Assembly (NCBI GenBank): GCA_026119855.1
Contig: JAOWBW010000146.1
Location: 922,047 to 986,046, forward strand
DNA length: 64,000 nt
Reading direction: 5' to 3'
Source of the DNA: Campanula takesimana
Lineage: Eukaryota; Streptophyta; Magnoliopsida; Asterales; Campanulaceae
Shown one piece after another: positions 23,231 to 34,690 of the stretch (position 1 is its first letter; every line of letters starts with the position of its first letter). The notes beneath the pieces were generated by a model. It saw only the letters and a list, made by a program, of their open reading frames with translations, had not been told where the DNA came from and searched no databases. The translations under genes and the position numbers were made by a program.

Positions 23231-25383
23231 TGTCGCGACCCCAACCCCGCGGGCCCGGAGTACGCGAGCTGGACGTCGACCTACAACCATAAACTCTAAA
23301 ATACTGAAGATAAAAATTCCATTTTATACCCAAAAGATTTTAACACAAGGTTTGGAAAATCCAGGTTTAACAACATCATAAAACAACTAGTGTAAGCTCC
23401 ACAAGCTCACACCAAAAATACAAAATATTACAAATCTTAATGACGTCATTGTTGGTACACTATCCCCAAGAAGGTTACACATTGATATAATGCAAACCGA
23501 TCAATAATAACCTGCCCAAATATCTCAAACCTCTCGACGTCCTCCTCGATCCGCAAATCCTAATCCTTTCCTCCTGGGGGGGTTAAGGAAAACAACATTG
23601 AAAGGAAACGGGGTGAGATAAAATCTCAGTAAGTTACTAATGCAACTACATGACATGCTATGATGCAATAAGCAATAAACAATAATAATTATCACTTAGC
23701 ACATAGCATTTATCAATTAACAGATAGCAGCGGAAATAAACAAGTAACAAAGGATATTAACCAAGGTTTCCCAACTGATAGAACAAAATAAAGGATCGCT
23801 GCGCAGCTTCGACAATCAAACGATCAACATCTTCACAGTAGCATGAAAGCTGAAGAGAAAACCCCCGGTACCGGAACCAATAACAAAGTAACGTGCCACA
23901 AAGGGCGGGAGCCATGCCACAAAGTCATGCTCCAAAACGTGTAGCTAGAATACTCACAAAAGGAGCTAGCTCATCCCATCCAAGGCCAATCTGGATGAGG
24001 AAACAAGGACCAATGGGCGATGCTATACTGGACTTGGCTTGTGCCATTATAGTATTATCCATTGCCTGACTCGATACACAATTAACCAGCTGGACTTTCA
24101 AGTAAAGGCTAAGTAATAAAATACTAGCACGATAAACAACTAATGATTCCAAAGTAGGGAACCATTCCAAACAAATCACCAAAACGGTGCATCAATCCAA
24201 CAATACATCAAAAAGATGTTCCAACAAACCCAAACCATTTTTTATCTAACTCAACAACACAATCGATCACAAAGGGATCATTCTCGAACACTAAAGTGTT
24301 CCACATCATTAACTTAAGTCAACTAGGGTGATACTTCGAGTCTAGATCGGGCTTGGACCTTAAAACAATTCAAAAACAAAGGTACTCAGAACAGCTGGCA
24401 TGGGCGGTCGCCCATAGCCAGTCCGGGCGGTCGCCCAAAACCCAAACCCAAAGCCCAAACCAACTGACTTCATGGGCGGTCGCCCAACCCAGAAGTGGGC
24501 GGTCGCCCACTCACTTTTACTCAAATTCTCCGGATCAACTGATTCGATGGGCGGTCGCCCGAACCACCCATGGGCGGTCGCCCACGCCCCCTGCTTGCAG
24601 GAAAATCGCAAGAACCAACTGGGTTTCTCCCAAAATTTCTACCCAAACAACATAGCTCAAACCCAATGCTTCCAATAGGTATACTAAGGTACCCAAACAC
24701 CCTATATACCTAAAACAACTCATAAAACATCATTTAGACCACTCAATTCAAGGGATGATTCAAACATCAAAACTTCACAAAATGGGATAAAATGCAAATC
24801 ATCTCAAAATCAACCAAAGAAGCAATAAATGGTAATCATAGTATCATCTAAGCATAGGAAGAACATTTTTAGCATAAATGGGGGAAAGTAAACTTACTCG
24901 GATTTTCTCAAAGTTGACGGAATTCGAATATTCTTAGCTCCCTACGATCCTATCGACGATCTAAACACTTTTCATAAAATGAGCAATGAGAAATAAGGAG
25001 GGGAAGATGATTAAAATGAAGAGAGAAGGAAGAAGAGAAATCTACCTTCAATAACAATGGAGGAGAGGGAGTTGCAATGTGTGAGTGTGGAAGAGGGTGA
25101 GGGAGGTGAGGGGAAATGAGGGAGTAGTTGATTTAAAAAGTTACACATAGACCTCCTCCCTACACAACTAACACAATACTCATATACTCCCCACTAACAA
25201 CTAAGACCCAACTCTCTACACTAGCACAATTAACCAATTAAATGCTAGGCATAAATTATTATAACACATAAAATGCATACATAAATTATTAATTAAATAA
25301 TAATTTAACAATTAAATAAGAAATAAATAAATAATTAAATCTTTATTATCTAGAAAATAGAGGCGGGTTTTCGGGTCGTTACA
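23231..25383 (-). mobile_element. 3' LTR (2153 bp) of a complete Ty3/gypsy element
   Basis: Plus-strand ends TGTCGCGACC and GGGTCGTTACA (minus: TGTAACGACC to GGTCGCGACA). By eye it differs from the partner LTR at 28813-30965 at roughly 28 positions with no net length change (about 1.3 percent). Because the element is on the minus strand, this left copy is the 3' LTR; a polypurine tract (minus AAGGAGGGTAGAT) adjoins at 25384. It contains a six-site dyad cassette at 24402-24583. Confidence 0.95.
24402..24583 (-). promoter_or_regulatory. Dyad-site cassette in gypsy 3' LTR (six GGGCGGTCGCCC sites)
   Basis: Six exact GGGCGGTCGCCC copies start at 24402, 24425, 24474, 24497, 24549 and 24572. Spacings are 23, 49, 23, 52, 23, that is three pairs with exactly 23-bp internal spacing, 72-75 bp apart. 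Each site is a dyad with 5-base arms GGGCG/CGCCC. The pseudo-peptide WAVAHSQSGRSP produced by reading through it is an artefact. I found no convincing TATA box nearby in this LTR. Confidence 0.8.
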
Positions 25384-27364
25384 ATCTACCCTCCTTAAAA
25401 AGAATTCGCCCGCGAATTCACTTATCAAAATCATAACACACAGTCATATCGAGGCTACAAAATATCGATTCTCATCTAGCACTCAAAATCCCAATCAAGA
25501 ACCTATTAGATAATTCAGACTTAGTCTCCATGATTCAATTAACCCTAAAATCATCAACATCCATAAGTTTTATTGTTCATTATCCCAATAGTATTTGGAA
25601 TCAACTCCACTGCTAAATTTATCTTCCTCAGGTAATAAAACATAATACAATCGTAGTCTTGGTATTTCTTAACCCACTTGCACTAACTCATTTTTATCCT
25701 TTCGAAGAACATAAACTGTCCAACATTGGTAACCCATTATCATCATTTCTAAACTTGGTCCCATAACAACAAACTATAATTTGAAGGCGATATCACTAAA
25801 ATTGCAATCAATCCTTAGTCATAAATAGCTCTATTTATTAACCCGAATTTTAGAAATACTTACCCGAAGGATCAATTAGCCACAGATACGATAGTTCTGC
25901 CACTTCCCGAATTCTCAATTGTCTATTCTAAACCATCATATGGTAACCTTAAATAATGTTTACAACATAACAACCTCTCGCACTTAACTTCCTTCAATCA
26001 TTATCTCCACTACTAATTAAAATCCATCCTCAAAATCGAAGAACCCCAATTTCTCCTAAACATAATTCTCGAGATACTACAAGTTTGCCTTATTCATAAC
26101 CTTAATTACACTGTCAAGATACTTCCATTTGTAAGCCGTATACTCAGTATTACTTCCCAGAAATTCCAAACATTAAACCATCCCGAGCTTAATCAGCTTC
26201 TTAAAATATGACAAGCTAAGAAATTTTTCCATCCCCATAGTATTCACCAAAGTGGCTGTATCTCCAAGGATTTCCATTATTGTGCTTTCACCTTAGATGG
26301 CACCTTAAACTAGAGGTACAACGTAAGCTCAAAATTTTATACAAAATGTTTACTTAAATCCACGCTATAATTTCATCATCACATTACTCCAACTCTTTGA
26401 AAGCCTAAAACAATTACAAATACTCAGGAATCCGTAAAACAATCCACGTTTTATCTCCAAGGCTTTCCTCTAACTCCCTCTTTAAATTGATGATCCGCTT
26501 ATACACTCCAAAGAAATTTAGCAAATCCTAAATCTTCAATGGCTAACCCACCTTAGTCTTTCATGTATACGTTTATAATCTCAATGATACTTAGGCTCAA
26601 CAGTACTATCATCATGACAAACCAATTGGCTAGCCACATTCTAACTGACCCAATACCAAATCATAGTATTCTTTAATATGCCCAAGTATTGATATCCAAT
26701 TTTCTTCACATACTCTTAATCCAAATCGAGGAACGCCACCAAGAAGAATTTAGAACCATAGAACAACCATTTAACCAAAACTCAAAATTCAAAATGCCTT
26801 TAATATAGATCGGGAAATTATTACTCTCCCAAAATGTGCTTAGTTCTCTCGAACTTAACGCGCTTACCACCATTAATGATTATAACTTCCACAATCTACT
26901 CATCACTCATACAAATCATGTATTCCCTCATAACAACCAATTCCGATGCAATCACGTAGATGTGCTAGAAGTAAACAAAAATCTCCTACCAAGAAATCCT
27001 CAATTGAATCCTCAATTCTTACAACCCAATCGATACAATATGGATATTGATCTAATTATCAGTACTACAACCTTGTACCATAACAACACAGTTTAACCCA
27101 AGCTTTTCCCAAATACCAGGTACTGTTCAGAAGAAAAATAGAAATCTTACAAATGATAAATACATCTAACAACTTGGTATAGACATCCATTGTAACCCAT
27201 CGAAGCGAAATAGCCAGATTCCAAATAAGAAAAGATATGTCTAACTCTACACAAGGAACGGTCTCAAAACAATTTTAGGCAAAAGGGAAGAGAGGATGTA
27301 ACAATTTTCCTACAACAATCGACTAAAGCATGACATTTCCCTTCTCAAAGTAACATCAAAAATC
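25384..27364 (-). other. Gypsy internal region without recognisable pol
   Basis: About 2 kb between the protease-like remnant and the 3' LTR. No reverse transcriptase, RNase H or integrase motif is visible in any frame, and the DNA is AT-rich with many stops. The element is therefore either a nonautonomous derivative mobilised by a relative or an old internal replacement; the high LTR identity favours the former. Confidence 0.65.
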
Positions 27365-28053
27365 TTATAATAGCAATATGACAAATTTAGCAGGTAAGTT
27401 ATATCTACCCTTAAGCACAACATGAGCACGTAAGACTCCATCAGATATCCTACACTCCTCCATAGGAGTAGACACTGACAACACATAAGTCAAAGACTCA
27501 TGAGAAATAAATGCAACTAAATGCACATAAACATGAGAATGCGATGATCCTAAAATGCACGCGCTCGCTCTCTCGACGCAATATAATACCTCCTGAAATT
27601 GCTCAATACCTGACGAGTGCTGGTTGATCACAAATACCCTACCCTGAACCTTTAGGGTTTCCCGAAGCATCTCTCTTATGACCCAGTGCAGTACCAGCGT
27701 CACTCCCGGATGGTTGATATCTGGCTCTAGGACAATCTCTCGCAAAGTGCCCAAACCGACCACAATTAACACATTTTCCTTGCTTTTTCCAACACTTGTC
27801 TTCTGAGTGTCCTTCCCTCTGACAATAGCCGCAGATCTTCCCATTTCGTGTCCCCTTATTAGAACCTTGATTTCCTCTGTTGGTTGCCCTTGAAGTTGCC
27901 TTCTGAATCGAGTTTGCTTCCAGAATTACCCCTGTTATCCGAATATCGCTGTGGTTGAGCCCTGTTTAGCCCTCCTTGATTTCCCGGGTTAACCATTTCA
28001 GTCTTCCTCTTGTGTCCCCCGATGTCTTGCTCTATCAAACGTGCACGGTCCAC
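27365..28053 (-). pseudogene. Gypsy gag zinc knuckles and degenerate protease
   Basis: In shifting minus frames I can read two knuckles, CGYCQREGHSEDKCW and CVNCGRFGHFARDC, around 27760-27850. Further on comes a protease-like stretch ending SVSTPMEECRISDG. The protease active-site DSG is not intact (the position reads LGSSHSH). Frameshifts separate this part from the gag frame upstream. Chromovirus-like (Tekay/Del type) gag-pro wording; lineage tentative. Confidence 0.65.
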
Positions 28054-28137
28054 CGCATCCTAAAAAGGTTGAATTCTTTGGGCTATAAGTTGAGTCCTAA
28101 TAGCTGTCTTCAAACCCCTGATCAATCTCATCGCTTT

Positions 28138-28692
28138 CTACTCCTCGGTCCGCACAAGGTAGTCACAATACCTGGATAATTCTGTGAACTTAGCCGAGTA
28201 CTGGGCTACTGACATCATGCCTTGCTCCAAGCTGAGGAACTCGATCTCTTTCCGGTTTTGATCCACTAGAGAGATAAAATGATCCTTGAATTTCCTCACG
28301 AACCACTCCCAAGGATATGGTACAAGAGTCGCATCCCAACTGGTCTTCAGTGCCTTCCCACAATGTTCCGCAGCCCCCACGAGCTTATAAGCTGCAAACA
28401 GAACCCTATCCTCATCAGTGCAACCAAAGACATCGTAGATTTTCTCCATCGATTCTATCCATAGCTCGGCCTTCTTCACATCAGGCTCACCGTCGTACTC
28501 ACTTGGTTTCAACTTCAAGAACTGCTCCAACCCATATCGCGGAGGTGCTACATGTTCCTCTCTCGGCCCTCGGTCATGAACTGCTTTCACGGTCGCTTCA
28601 AACCTGCCCTGAAACATTGCACGGTTTTCTTCCCGTAGACCATTAAGATTCTGAGTCCCACTGATGCCTTCACCAGCTCTTCTTCTAGCCAT
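28138..28692 (-). pseudogene. Ty3/gypsy gag (retrotransposon gag domain), element of 23.2-31.0 kb
   Basis: The ATG at 28692 (MARRRAGEG) begins a frame with the retrotransposon gag core: FLKLKPSEYDGEPDVKKAEL, WIESMEKIYDVFGCTDEDRV, FAAYKLVGAAEHC, WEWFVRKFKDHFI, EFLSLEQGMMSVAQYSAKF, ELSRYCDYLV. It is open for about 185 codons and stops at 28138. The zinc knuckles follow after frame breaks. It lies about 110 bases inside the primer site. This frame might still give a partial capsid-like protein, but the protein is incomplete. Confidence 0.85.
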
Positions 28693-28800
28693 TACAAACA
28701 AATACCTGCATAAAATACTCATCGTTACTCACTCCGAACCCATCTACCCTCCTAGGTCATTCTAGTCCACCTATACTTATACATAGAGATAAACCATAGC

Positions 28801-28810
28801 TCTGATACCA
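28801..28810 (-). other. Primer binding site, Met-tRNA type, of the gypsy element
   Basis: Minus-strand TGGTATCAGAGC (about 28799-28810) lies 2 bases from the LTR edge at 28813. Confidence 0.9.
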
Positions 28811-28812
28811 AC

Positions 28813-30965
28813 TGTCGCGACCCCGACCCCGCGGGCCCGGAGTACGCGAGCTGGACGTCGACCTACAACCATAAACTCTAAAATACTGAAGATAAAAATT
28901 CCATTTTATACCCAAAAGATTTTAACATAAGGTTTGGAAAATCCAGGTTTAACAACATCATAAAACAACTAGTGTAAGCTCCACAAGCTCACACCAAAAA
29001 TACAAAATATTACAAATCTTAATGACGTCATTGTTGGTACACTATCCCCAAGAAGGTTACACATTTATATAATGCAAACCGATCAATAATAACCTGCCCA
29101 AATATCTCAAACCTCTCGACGTCCTCCTCGATCCGCAAATCCTAATCCTTTCCTCCTGGGGGGGTTAAGGAAAACAACATTGAAAGGAAACGGGGTGAGA
29201 TAAAATCTCAGTAAGTTACTAATGCAACTACATGACATGCTATGATGCAATAAGCAATAAACAATAATAATTATCACTTAGCACATAGCATTTATCAATT
29301 AACAGATAGCAGTGGAAATAAACAAGTAACAAAGGATATTAGCCAAGGTTTCCCAACTGATAGAACCAAATAAAGGATCGCTGCGCAGCTTCGACAATCA
29401 ACCAATCAACATCTTCACAGTAGCATGAAAGCTGAAGAGAAAACCCCCGGTACCGGAACCAATAACAAAGTAACGTGCCACAAAGGGCGGGAGCCATGCC
29501 ACAAAGTCATGCTTCAAAACGTGTAGCTAGAATACTCACAAAAGGAGCTAGCTCATCCCATCCAAGGCCAATCTGGATGAGGAAACAAGGACCAATGGGC
29601 GATGCTATACTGGACTTGGCTTGTGCCATTATAGTATTATCCATTGCCTGACTCTATACACAATTAACCAGCTGGACTTTCAAGTAAAGGCTAAGTAATA
29701 AAATACTAGCACGATAAACAACTAATGATTCTAAAGTAGGGAACCATTCCAAACAAATCACCAAAACGGTGCATCAATCCAACAATACATCAAAAAGATG
29801 TTCCAACAAACCCAAACCATTTTTTATCTAACTCAACAACACAATCGATCACAAAGGGATCATTCTCGAAAACTAAAGTGTTCCACAACATTAACTTAAG
29901 TCAACTAGGGTGATACATCGAGTCTAGATCGGGCTTGGACCTTAAAACAATTCAAAAACAAAGGTACTCAGAACAGCTGATATGGGCGGTCGCCCATAGC
30001 CAGTCTGGGCGGTCGCCCAAAACCCAAACCCAAAGCCCAAACCAACTGACTTCATGGGCGGTCGCCCAACCCAGAAGTGGGCGGTCGCCCACTCACTTTT
30101 ACAAAAATTCTCTGGATCAACTGATTCGATGGGCGGTTGCCCGAACCACCCATGGGCGGTCGCCCACGCCCCCTGCTTGCCGGAAAATCGCAAGAACCAA
30201 CTGGGTTTCTCCCAAAATTTCTACCCAAACAACATAACTCAAACCCAATGCTTCCAATAGGTATACTAAGGTACCCAAACACCCTATATACCTAAAACAA
30301 CTCATAAAACATCATTTAGACCACTCAATTCAATGGATGATTCAAACATCAAAACTTCACAAAATGGGATAAAATGCAAATCATCTCAAAATCAACCAAA
30401 GAAGCAATAAATGGTAATCATAGTATCATCTAAGCATAGGAAGAACATTTTTAGCATAAATGGGGGAAAGTAAACTTACTCGGATTTTCTCAAAGTTGAC
30501 GGAATTCGAATATTCTTAGCTCCCTACGATCCTATCGACGATCTAAACATTTTTCATAAAATGAGCAATGAGAAATAAGGAGGGGAAGATGATTAAAATG
30601 AAGAGAGAAGGAAGAAGAGAAATTTACCTTCAATAACAATGGAGGAGAGGGAGTTGCAATGTGTGAGTGTGGAAGAGGGTGAGGGAGGTGAGGGGAAATG
30701 AGGGAGTAGTTGATTTAAAAAGTTACACATTGACCCCCTCCCTACACAACTAACACAATACTCATATACTCCCCACTAACAACTAAGACCCAACTCTCTA
30801 CACTAGCACAATTAACCAATTAAATGCTAGGCATAAATTATTATAACACATAAAATGCACACATAAATTATTAATTAAATAATAATTTAACAATTAAATA
30901 AGAAATAAATAAATAATTAAATCTTTATTATCTAGAAAATAGAGGCGGGTTTTCGGGTCGTTACA
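28813..30965 (-). mobile_element. 5' LTR (2153 bp) of the complete gypsy element
   Basis: It has the same length as, and about 98-99 percent identity to, the copy at 23231-25383. The dyad cassette is repeated here (29984-30165) with the same spacing. One site has mutated (GGGCGGTTGCCC near 30131) and one linker has changed. The low LTR divergence implies a recent insertion. Confidence 0.95.
29984..30165 (-). promoter_or_regulatory. Dyad-site cassette in gypsy 5' LTR (six sites, one mutated)
   Basis: Same six-site layout as in the partner LTR. Site five reads GGGCGGTTGCCC, a CG to TG change of the kind caused by deamination of methylated C. The other five sites are unchanged. Confidence 0.75.
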
Positions 30966-31452
30966 GTGGCGACTCTGGCGAGAGGTGGAGATGTGGCATT
31001 GACGGTGGACTTAAGGTTGTACTGCCAAAACCAAAACTAAAACAAAATAAGCACCAAAACAACCAAAAGAAAAAGACAAAAACCCGCCACTGTTGCATCT
31101 ACTTCCGAATTATTGTAAGACACAAAATTCAAAATAAGGCATTTCAGTAACTTTCCCCACAAATTTCTTGTTCACAACTTGATTAAACCCTGCATTTAAG
31201 ATATAAAGTTTTAAAAGGAGGCAATTATATATATTACAATACATAATGAAATTCTGAAATTCAAGATGTTGAAGAGCAATTAGTATTGTGTGTACTCTCA
31301 AAACCAATATTAAAGACTATAAATAATACATACACTAAAACGAAAAATCTATATAACAAATAAAATCAACATCAACATTTTTATACTAAAATCAACATCA
31401 AAATCTACATATTTACGATCTTCTCCTCTCCGCCTTTTTTTTCCATTCTCTT
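30966..31452. other. Short intergenic stretch between the gypsy element and the solo LTR
   Basis: It begins with the right GTGGC duplication (30966-30970). It carries a GTGGCGACTCTGGCGAGAGG patch and then AT-rich DNA. No gene is supported; it may contain intron or promoter sequence of the broken gene whose end is at 23042. Confidence 0.5.
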
Positions 31453-32947
31453 TGTTGGTAGTGGTGCCCTAGGCACGTTTAATAAACGTTGTAATTGTTA
31501 TCAATTATTTCATATCAATAAAGAGATGTTTTGATTATTATTGTTGTTCATGTTTACTTATAATAATCTCCGTCCCTAGTACTTGTTAAGCACTAGTATA
31601 AAGGCTAAATGATCATGGGATGATCATGTTAGATTTATGGGTACTTGTTTGGAACAAGGTACTGGACATGACCCGCTGTATGAGATTTATGTCATGGTCT
31701 ATGTCGTACATATATCTCATATTAGTTATGTCATTCGAATCCTTAGACATGAAGTTATTATAGTCTTCCACTTGATGAACATTATGTTTGACATATTCAA
31801 ACGCTACCTTTAACCGGGTAGTTATAAAGGGTATGATTGGCATGATCGGATTCACGTAGGGAAGAATAATAAGCTAAATGGATTTGTCCCTCTTCGGAGA
31901 GATGTCAAGCTTGGGCCTCTCGTAGGAATGATGTTGATGAAATGTTCGGCCGGACTCAAATGAATTGTTTGGATCAATGTCATTTGGATTATCAACATAT
32001 TCGGAATCGAGAAAGTATTGAACAAAGACAAGTTGACTTTTTGACCATGACTTGTGTTCAATGACATCGTGGACAAAGGGATTATGACATATTCTAAAGG
32101 AATGCGAACTTGTATCTAGTTATACTATTTGGGTAGGTATGACGGTTTGCTAGAACCTAATCATATCTTATGGTTTCATGTTTGAACCCATTGCCAACTT
32201 AGTATAATCCTAGAGGGTCACACACAATAGAACGAATCTTAAATAAGGACTATATTGGAATTTTGGAAATTCTGGAATTCTGGGGAAGTGGGCGACCGCA
32301 CAGTATGGACTGGGCGGCCGCACACTTGGCTCAGTTTTGTACCAGATTGTTTCAGATAGTTGTGCGACCGCACAGTGGCTTTTGGGCGGCCGCACAGTGC
32401 TGTCGGGAGGCAGATTCCTAATTTGATTAGGAAACGAATTTTGGACGGATTTTGACACAAGTTTCCTATTTGGAATAGGTCCTACTTGTGTATAAAAGGC
32501 CAAATTCGGCCAGCACTCAAAACTAAGGATTGTGTGAGTCTCAAAGAGTTTGAGAGATGATTTATTTTGTTTCAAGACATCTCTTGATTGAAGAACAAAA
32601 TAATACACAAATAAAATTCCATATAATCATTATCAATTGTGAAAGTGTGTTTCATAATTGTTGGTCTAGCAACCAAGATCAAGAAGCTCCTTGATATTCG
32701 TCCGTGGTGTGGATACCGCTAGAGGGTGAAGCTCATCATCTTCAAAGTTCGTGTTCGTACTTTCTTCGTGATCAAGCCTCAATATCTCCACCAAGTTTAA
32801 AGATCAAACTCAAAGTCATCAAAGGTTAGTTCTTCCTAATATTCATGTTGTTGTATTTGACTTAATCATATGAATGGATCTATGGGCTTTGGGTTTTAAA
32901 ATTTTAAATGCTAAATTCCGCTGCGCATGTGTCTACGAAACCCAACA
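31453..32947 (+). mobile_element. Solo LTR (1495 bp) of the second copia family
   Basis: It starts TGTTGGTAGTGG, ends ACCCAACA, and is flanked by perfect CTCTT duplications (31448-31452 and 32948-32952). Most of it aligns with the 13435-15003 LTR. It has a TATA box TATAAAAG at 32491 and a four-site dyad cassette at 32288-32398. The rest of the element was lost by LTR-LTR recombination. Confidence 0.92.
32288..32398 (+). promoter_or_regulatory. Dyad-site cassette in the copia solo LTR (four sites)
   Basis: GGGCGACCGCAC, GGGCGGCCGCAC, GTGCGACCGCAC, GGGCGGCCGCAC with cores starting at 32293, 32315, 32365 and 32387 (spacings 22, 50, 22). The TATA box starts 99 bp after the last core. It sits where the sister LTR at 13435-15003 has GCACGACCGTGC-type sites, so site wording has changed within one family while the layout stayed. 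Confidence 0.78.
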
Positions 32948-33651
32948 CTCTTTGTCGCATCCTCCACCACAACCACCTTCGCCATTGTTGTCGTATTGGA
33001 TCCTCCACTGCCACCTTCGCCATTGTTGTCTAGAATAGAGGGAAATACATAGAAATGCAGATACAGGCTCTATGAATTTGGTGCTCATTGCTTTTCGAGC
33101 TTTGGTTATTGATTGGAGAATACATGAAAAGACTTTTTCGTTGGTGGCTTCTATAGTAAAAGAAAAAAGTGGACATAGGAATTTCAGAATCATTCTAGGA
33201 GCTTAAACCTAATAGTTATCTATGCTGCTAATGTGAAGTGCATAGTTTGGACTGAAGTTCAGAGTTTTACTACAAAAAAATAGTTCGACCAATCTAGTCA
33301 TAAACAAAACAGAAGGCACCAACTTGATTAAGTGCATAGAAGGAAATTATTTGGCAGCTCATTTAGGGACGGAGGGAGTAGAAAAAGTACAACATTTGAG
33401 ATCCAGATGATTTCATAAAGCGGACATGAACACGGATTAGAATCAAAATCATGCTTAAGGCTAGTAGTTCTTGCTTAACCAAAATAAGCTCTGCAGCATA
33501 AACTTTATAATGCTCACTTTCACTGTCAACATTGTCACTCCAGGAGTCATCTTGACTTGGTTTTTGTTGCTTTAATCGCTACTTGCCTAGACTCGCTCAC
33601 TGTCTAGAGTTGCATCTGGAGTCCAGAAACAAATCAAAAGAGGAACAATAA
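32948..33651. other. Intergenic or genic remnant DNA, no clear gene
   Basis: Starts with the right CTCTT duplication. A short duplicated ACCTTCGCCATTGTTGTC phrase occurs at 32975 and 33012. An end of a Stowaway-like element (TTTAGGGACGGAGGGAGTAG) lies near 33363-33382. No coherent coding frame. Confidence 0.45.
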
Positions 33652-33725
33652 TTAACCAAGAGCATTGAAATGAACATGTAGTTGATGAACATGGGAAGGA
33701 TTTTCCCCTGTGCCATTGATGGTCC
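33652..33725 (-). pseudogene. Terminal exon, copy 2, of the unidentified gene (frame broken)
   Basis: Preceded on the minus strand by the same T-rich tract and TTTGGCAG acceptor as copy 1. The exon shares the ends (GACC/GACA-CAATGGCACA and CATGTTCATTTCAATGCT) but is 17 bases shorter, which shifts the frame. The surrounding 33617-33782 is alignable with 23005-23205, including intron and 3' flank, so this is a segment duplication and not a processed copy. Confidence 0.45.
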
Positions 33726-33812
33726 CTGCCAAACCAAGAAATAAAAATTGATCAGTGTTATTTGAGTTTATTAGCATAAAGTAGCAGCAGTAAGGACCAA
33801 CAGGAAATTGAT

Positions 33813-34078
33813 GGATGAAGAAGAAACATTCAGGAAAGAAGTCATGAACGAACATGAAGCAGTTCCAAGAAAACTCTACACTGTTTAACAATATAGAGAA
33901 AATACCTGAATGGCAGAAGTATCATTTGATTACATTAAAACTGTCGGATGAAGAAGAAACATTCAGGAAAGAAGTTATGAACGAACATGAAGCAGTTCCA
34001 AGAAAACTCTATTTTGTTTAACAATATAGAGAAAATACCTGAATGGCAGAAGTATCATTTGATCACATTAAAACTGTC
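33813..34078. repeat. Tandem duplication, two units of 133 bp
   Basis: Units 33813-33945 and 33946-34078 begin GGATGAAGAAGAAACATTCAGG and are almost identical (few changes, e.g. GTCATGAACG to GTTATGAACG). They lie inside the remnant gene region upstream (minus sense) of the terminal exon. On the minus strand each holds an AG/GTATTT donor-like junction. Confidence 0.9.
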
Positions 34079-34516
34079 GGCTTTGTGTCTCTCTCGTCAA
34101 GGGAGAAAACCGGATGATTTGGAAGGGGGAAGAAGTGACGAAACTCTCTGTTTTTGGGGAAGAATCAATCTTAGCCACTCTATATAGTGGTTAAGAATTG
34201 ACATTCTCGCCACCACCGAGATCAATCTCAAAATCCCCTCTGTCCAAACCAAAAATTTGGAACCTGCTGCTGATCAACACAAAAAAGCACAGTAGTAATA
34301 TAGATTAAGAAACACAAATCAAAATCCTTCTTGAAGAAATGGAGAAATATAACAGCAATGGAATGAGTTCAATAAAAACCATTCAACAATGCAATGAAAA
34401 AAATAAGCAAGATGATAAATACCCAGCGTTAACTTTCTCCAAAACAAACCCTAGAAAACAGAAATTAAGTAGAGGAGATATCAATTGAGTGTGTAACAGA
34501 AGTAAGAAACGCTTAC

Positions 34517-34690
34517 CGGAGAGAGAAAGAAACTGAGCGCTTCCAGAGAGAGATCAATGAACGGAGAGCGGTAGAGAGAAGAAAGTAGTCTTGCTCGGCG
34601 TCTCAGAAACGGAGTCGGAAGAGAGATCGTGGGAGAGAGATCGTGGGAGGGAGAGGGAATGGAGACCGTCAGATCGAAAGGTTACCAATC
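34517..34690 (-). other. Probable 5' untranslated exon with splice donor (remnant gene, minus)
   Basis: The minus strand is CT-rich (repeated CGATCTCTCTCCCA-type phrases), as plant 5' UTRs often are. It ends in CTCTCTCCG followed by GTAAGCG, a good donor. No ATG-led frame can be followed. Together with the exon at 33652 it suggests a minus-strand host gene, now damaged, of unknown function. Confidence 0.3.

Noticed and set aside
24402..24583. Regularly spaced short palindromes, resembling a CRISPR array
   Set aside because: The sites are only 12 bp, spacing alternates 23 and 49-52, linkers are shared between copies, and they lie inside LTRs of a plant genome.
24353..24655. 100-codon frame with repeated WAVAHSQSGRSP-like peptides (and its twin at 29935)
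   Set aside because: It is the read-through of the six dyad sites. Similar frames exist on both strands, with no codon bias or domain.
26836..27096. 86-codon plus frame inside the gypsy interior
   Set aside because: Asn/His/Leu-rich, antisense to the element, no domain; probably chance.
32933..33193. 86-codon minus frame with Gly-rich end
   Set aside because: It straddles the solo LTR edge and the target duplication, and is Gly-rich only because of a CCACC/CCTTCG repeat; no homology recognised.
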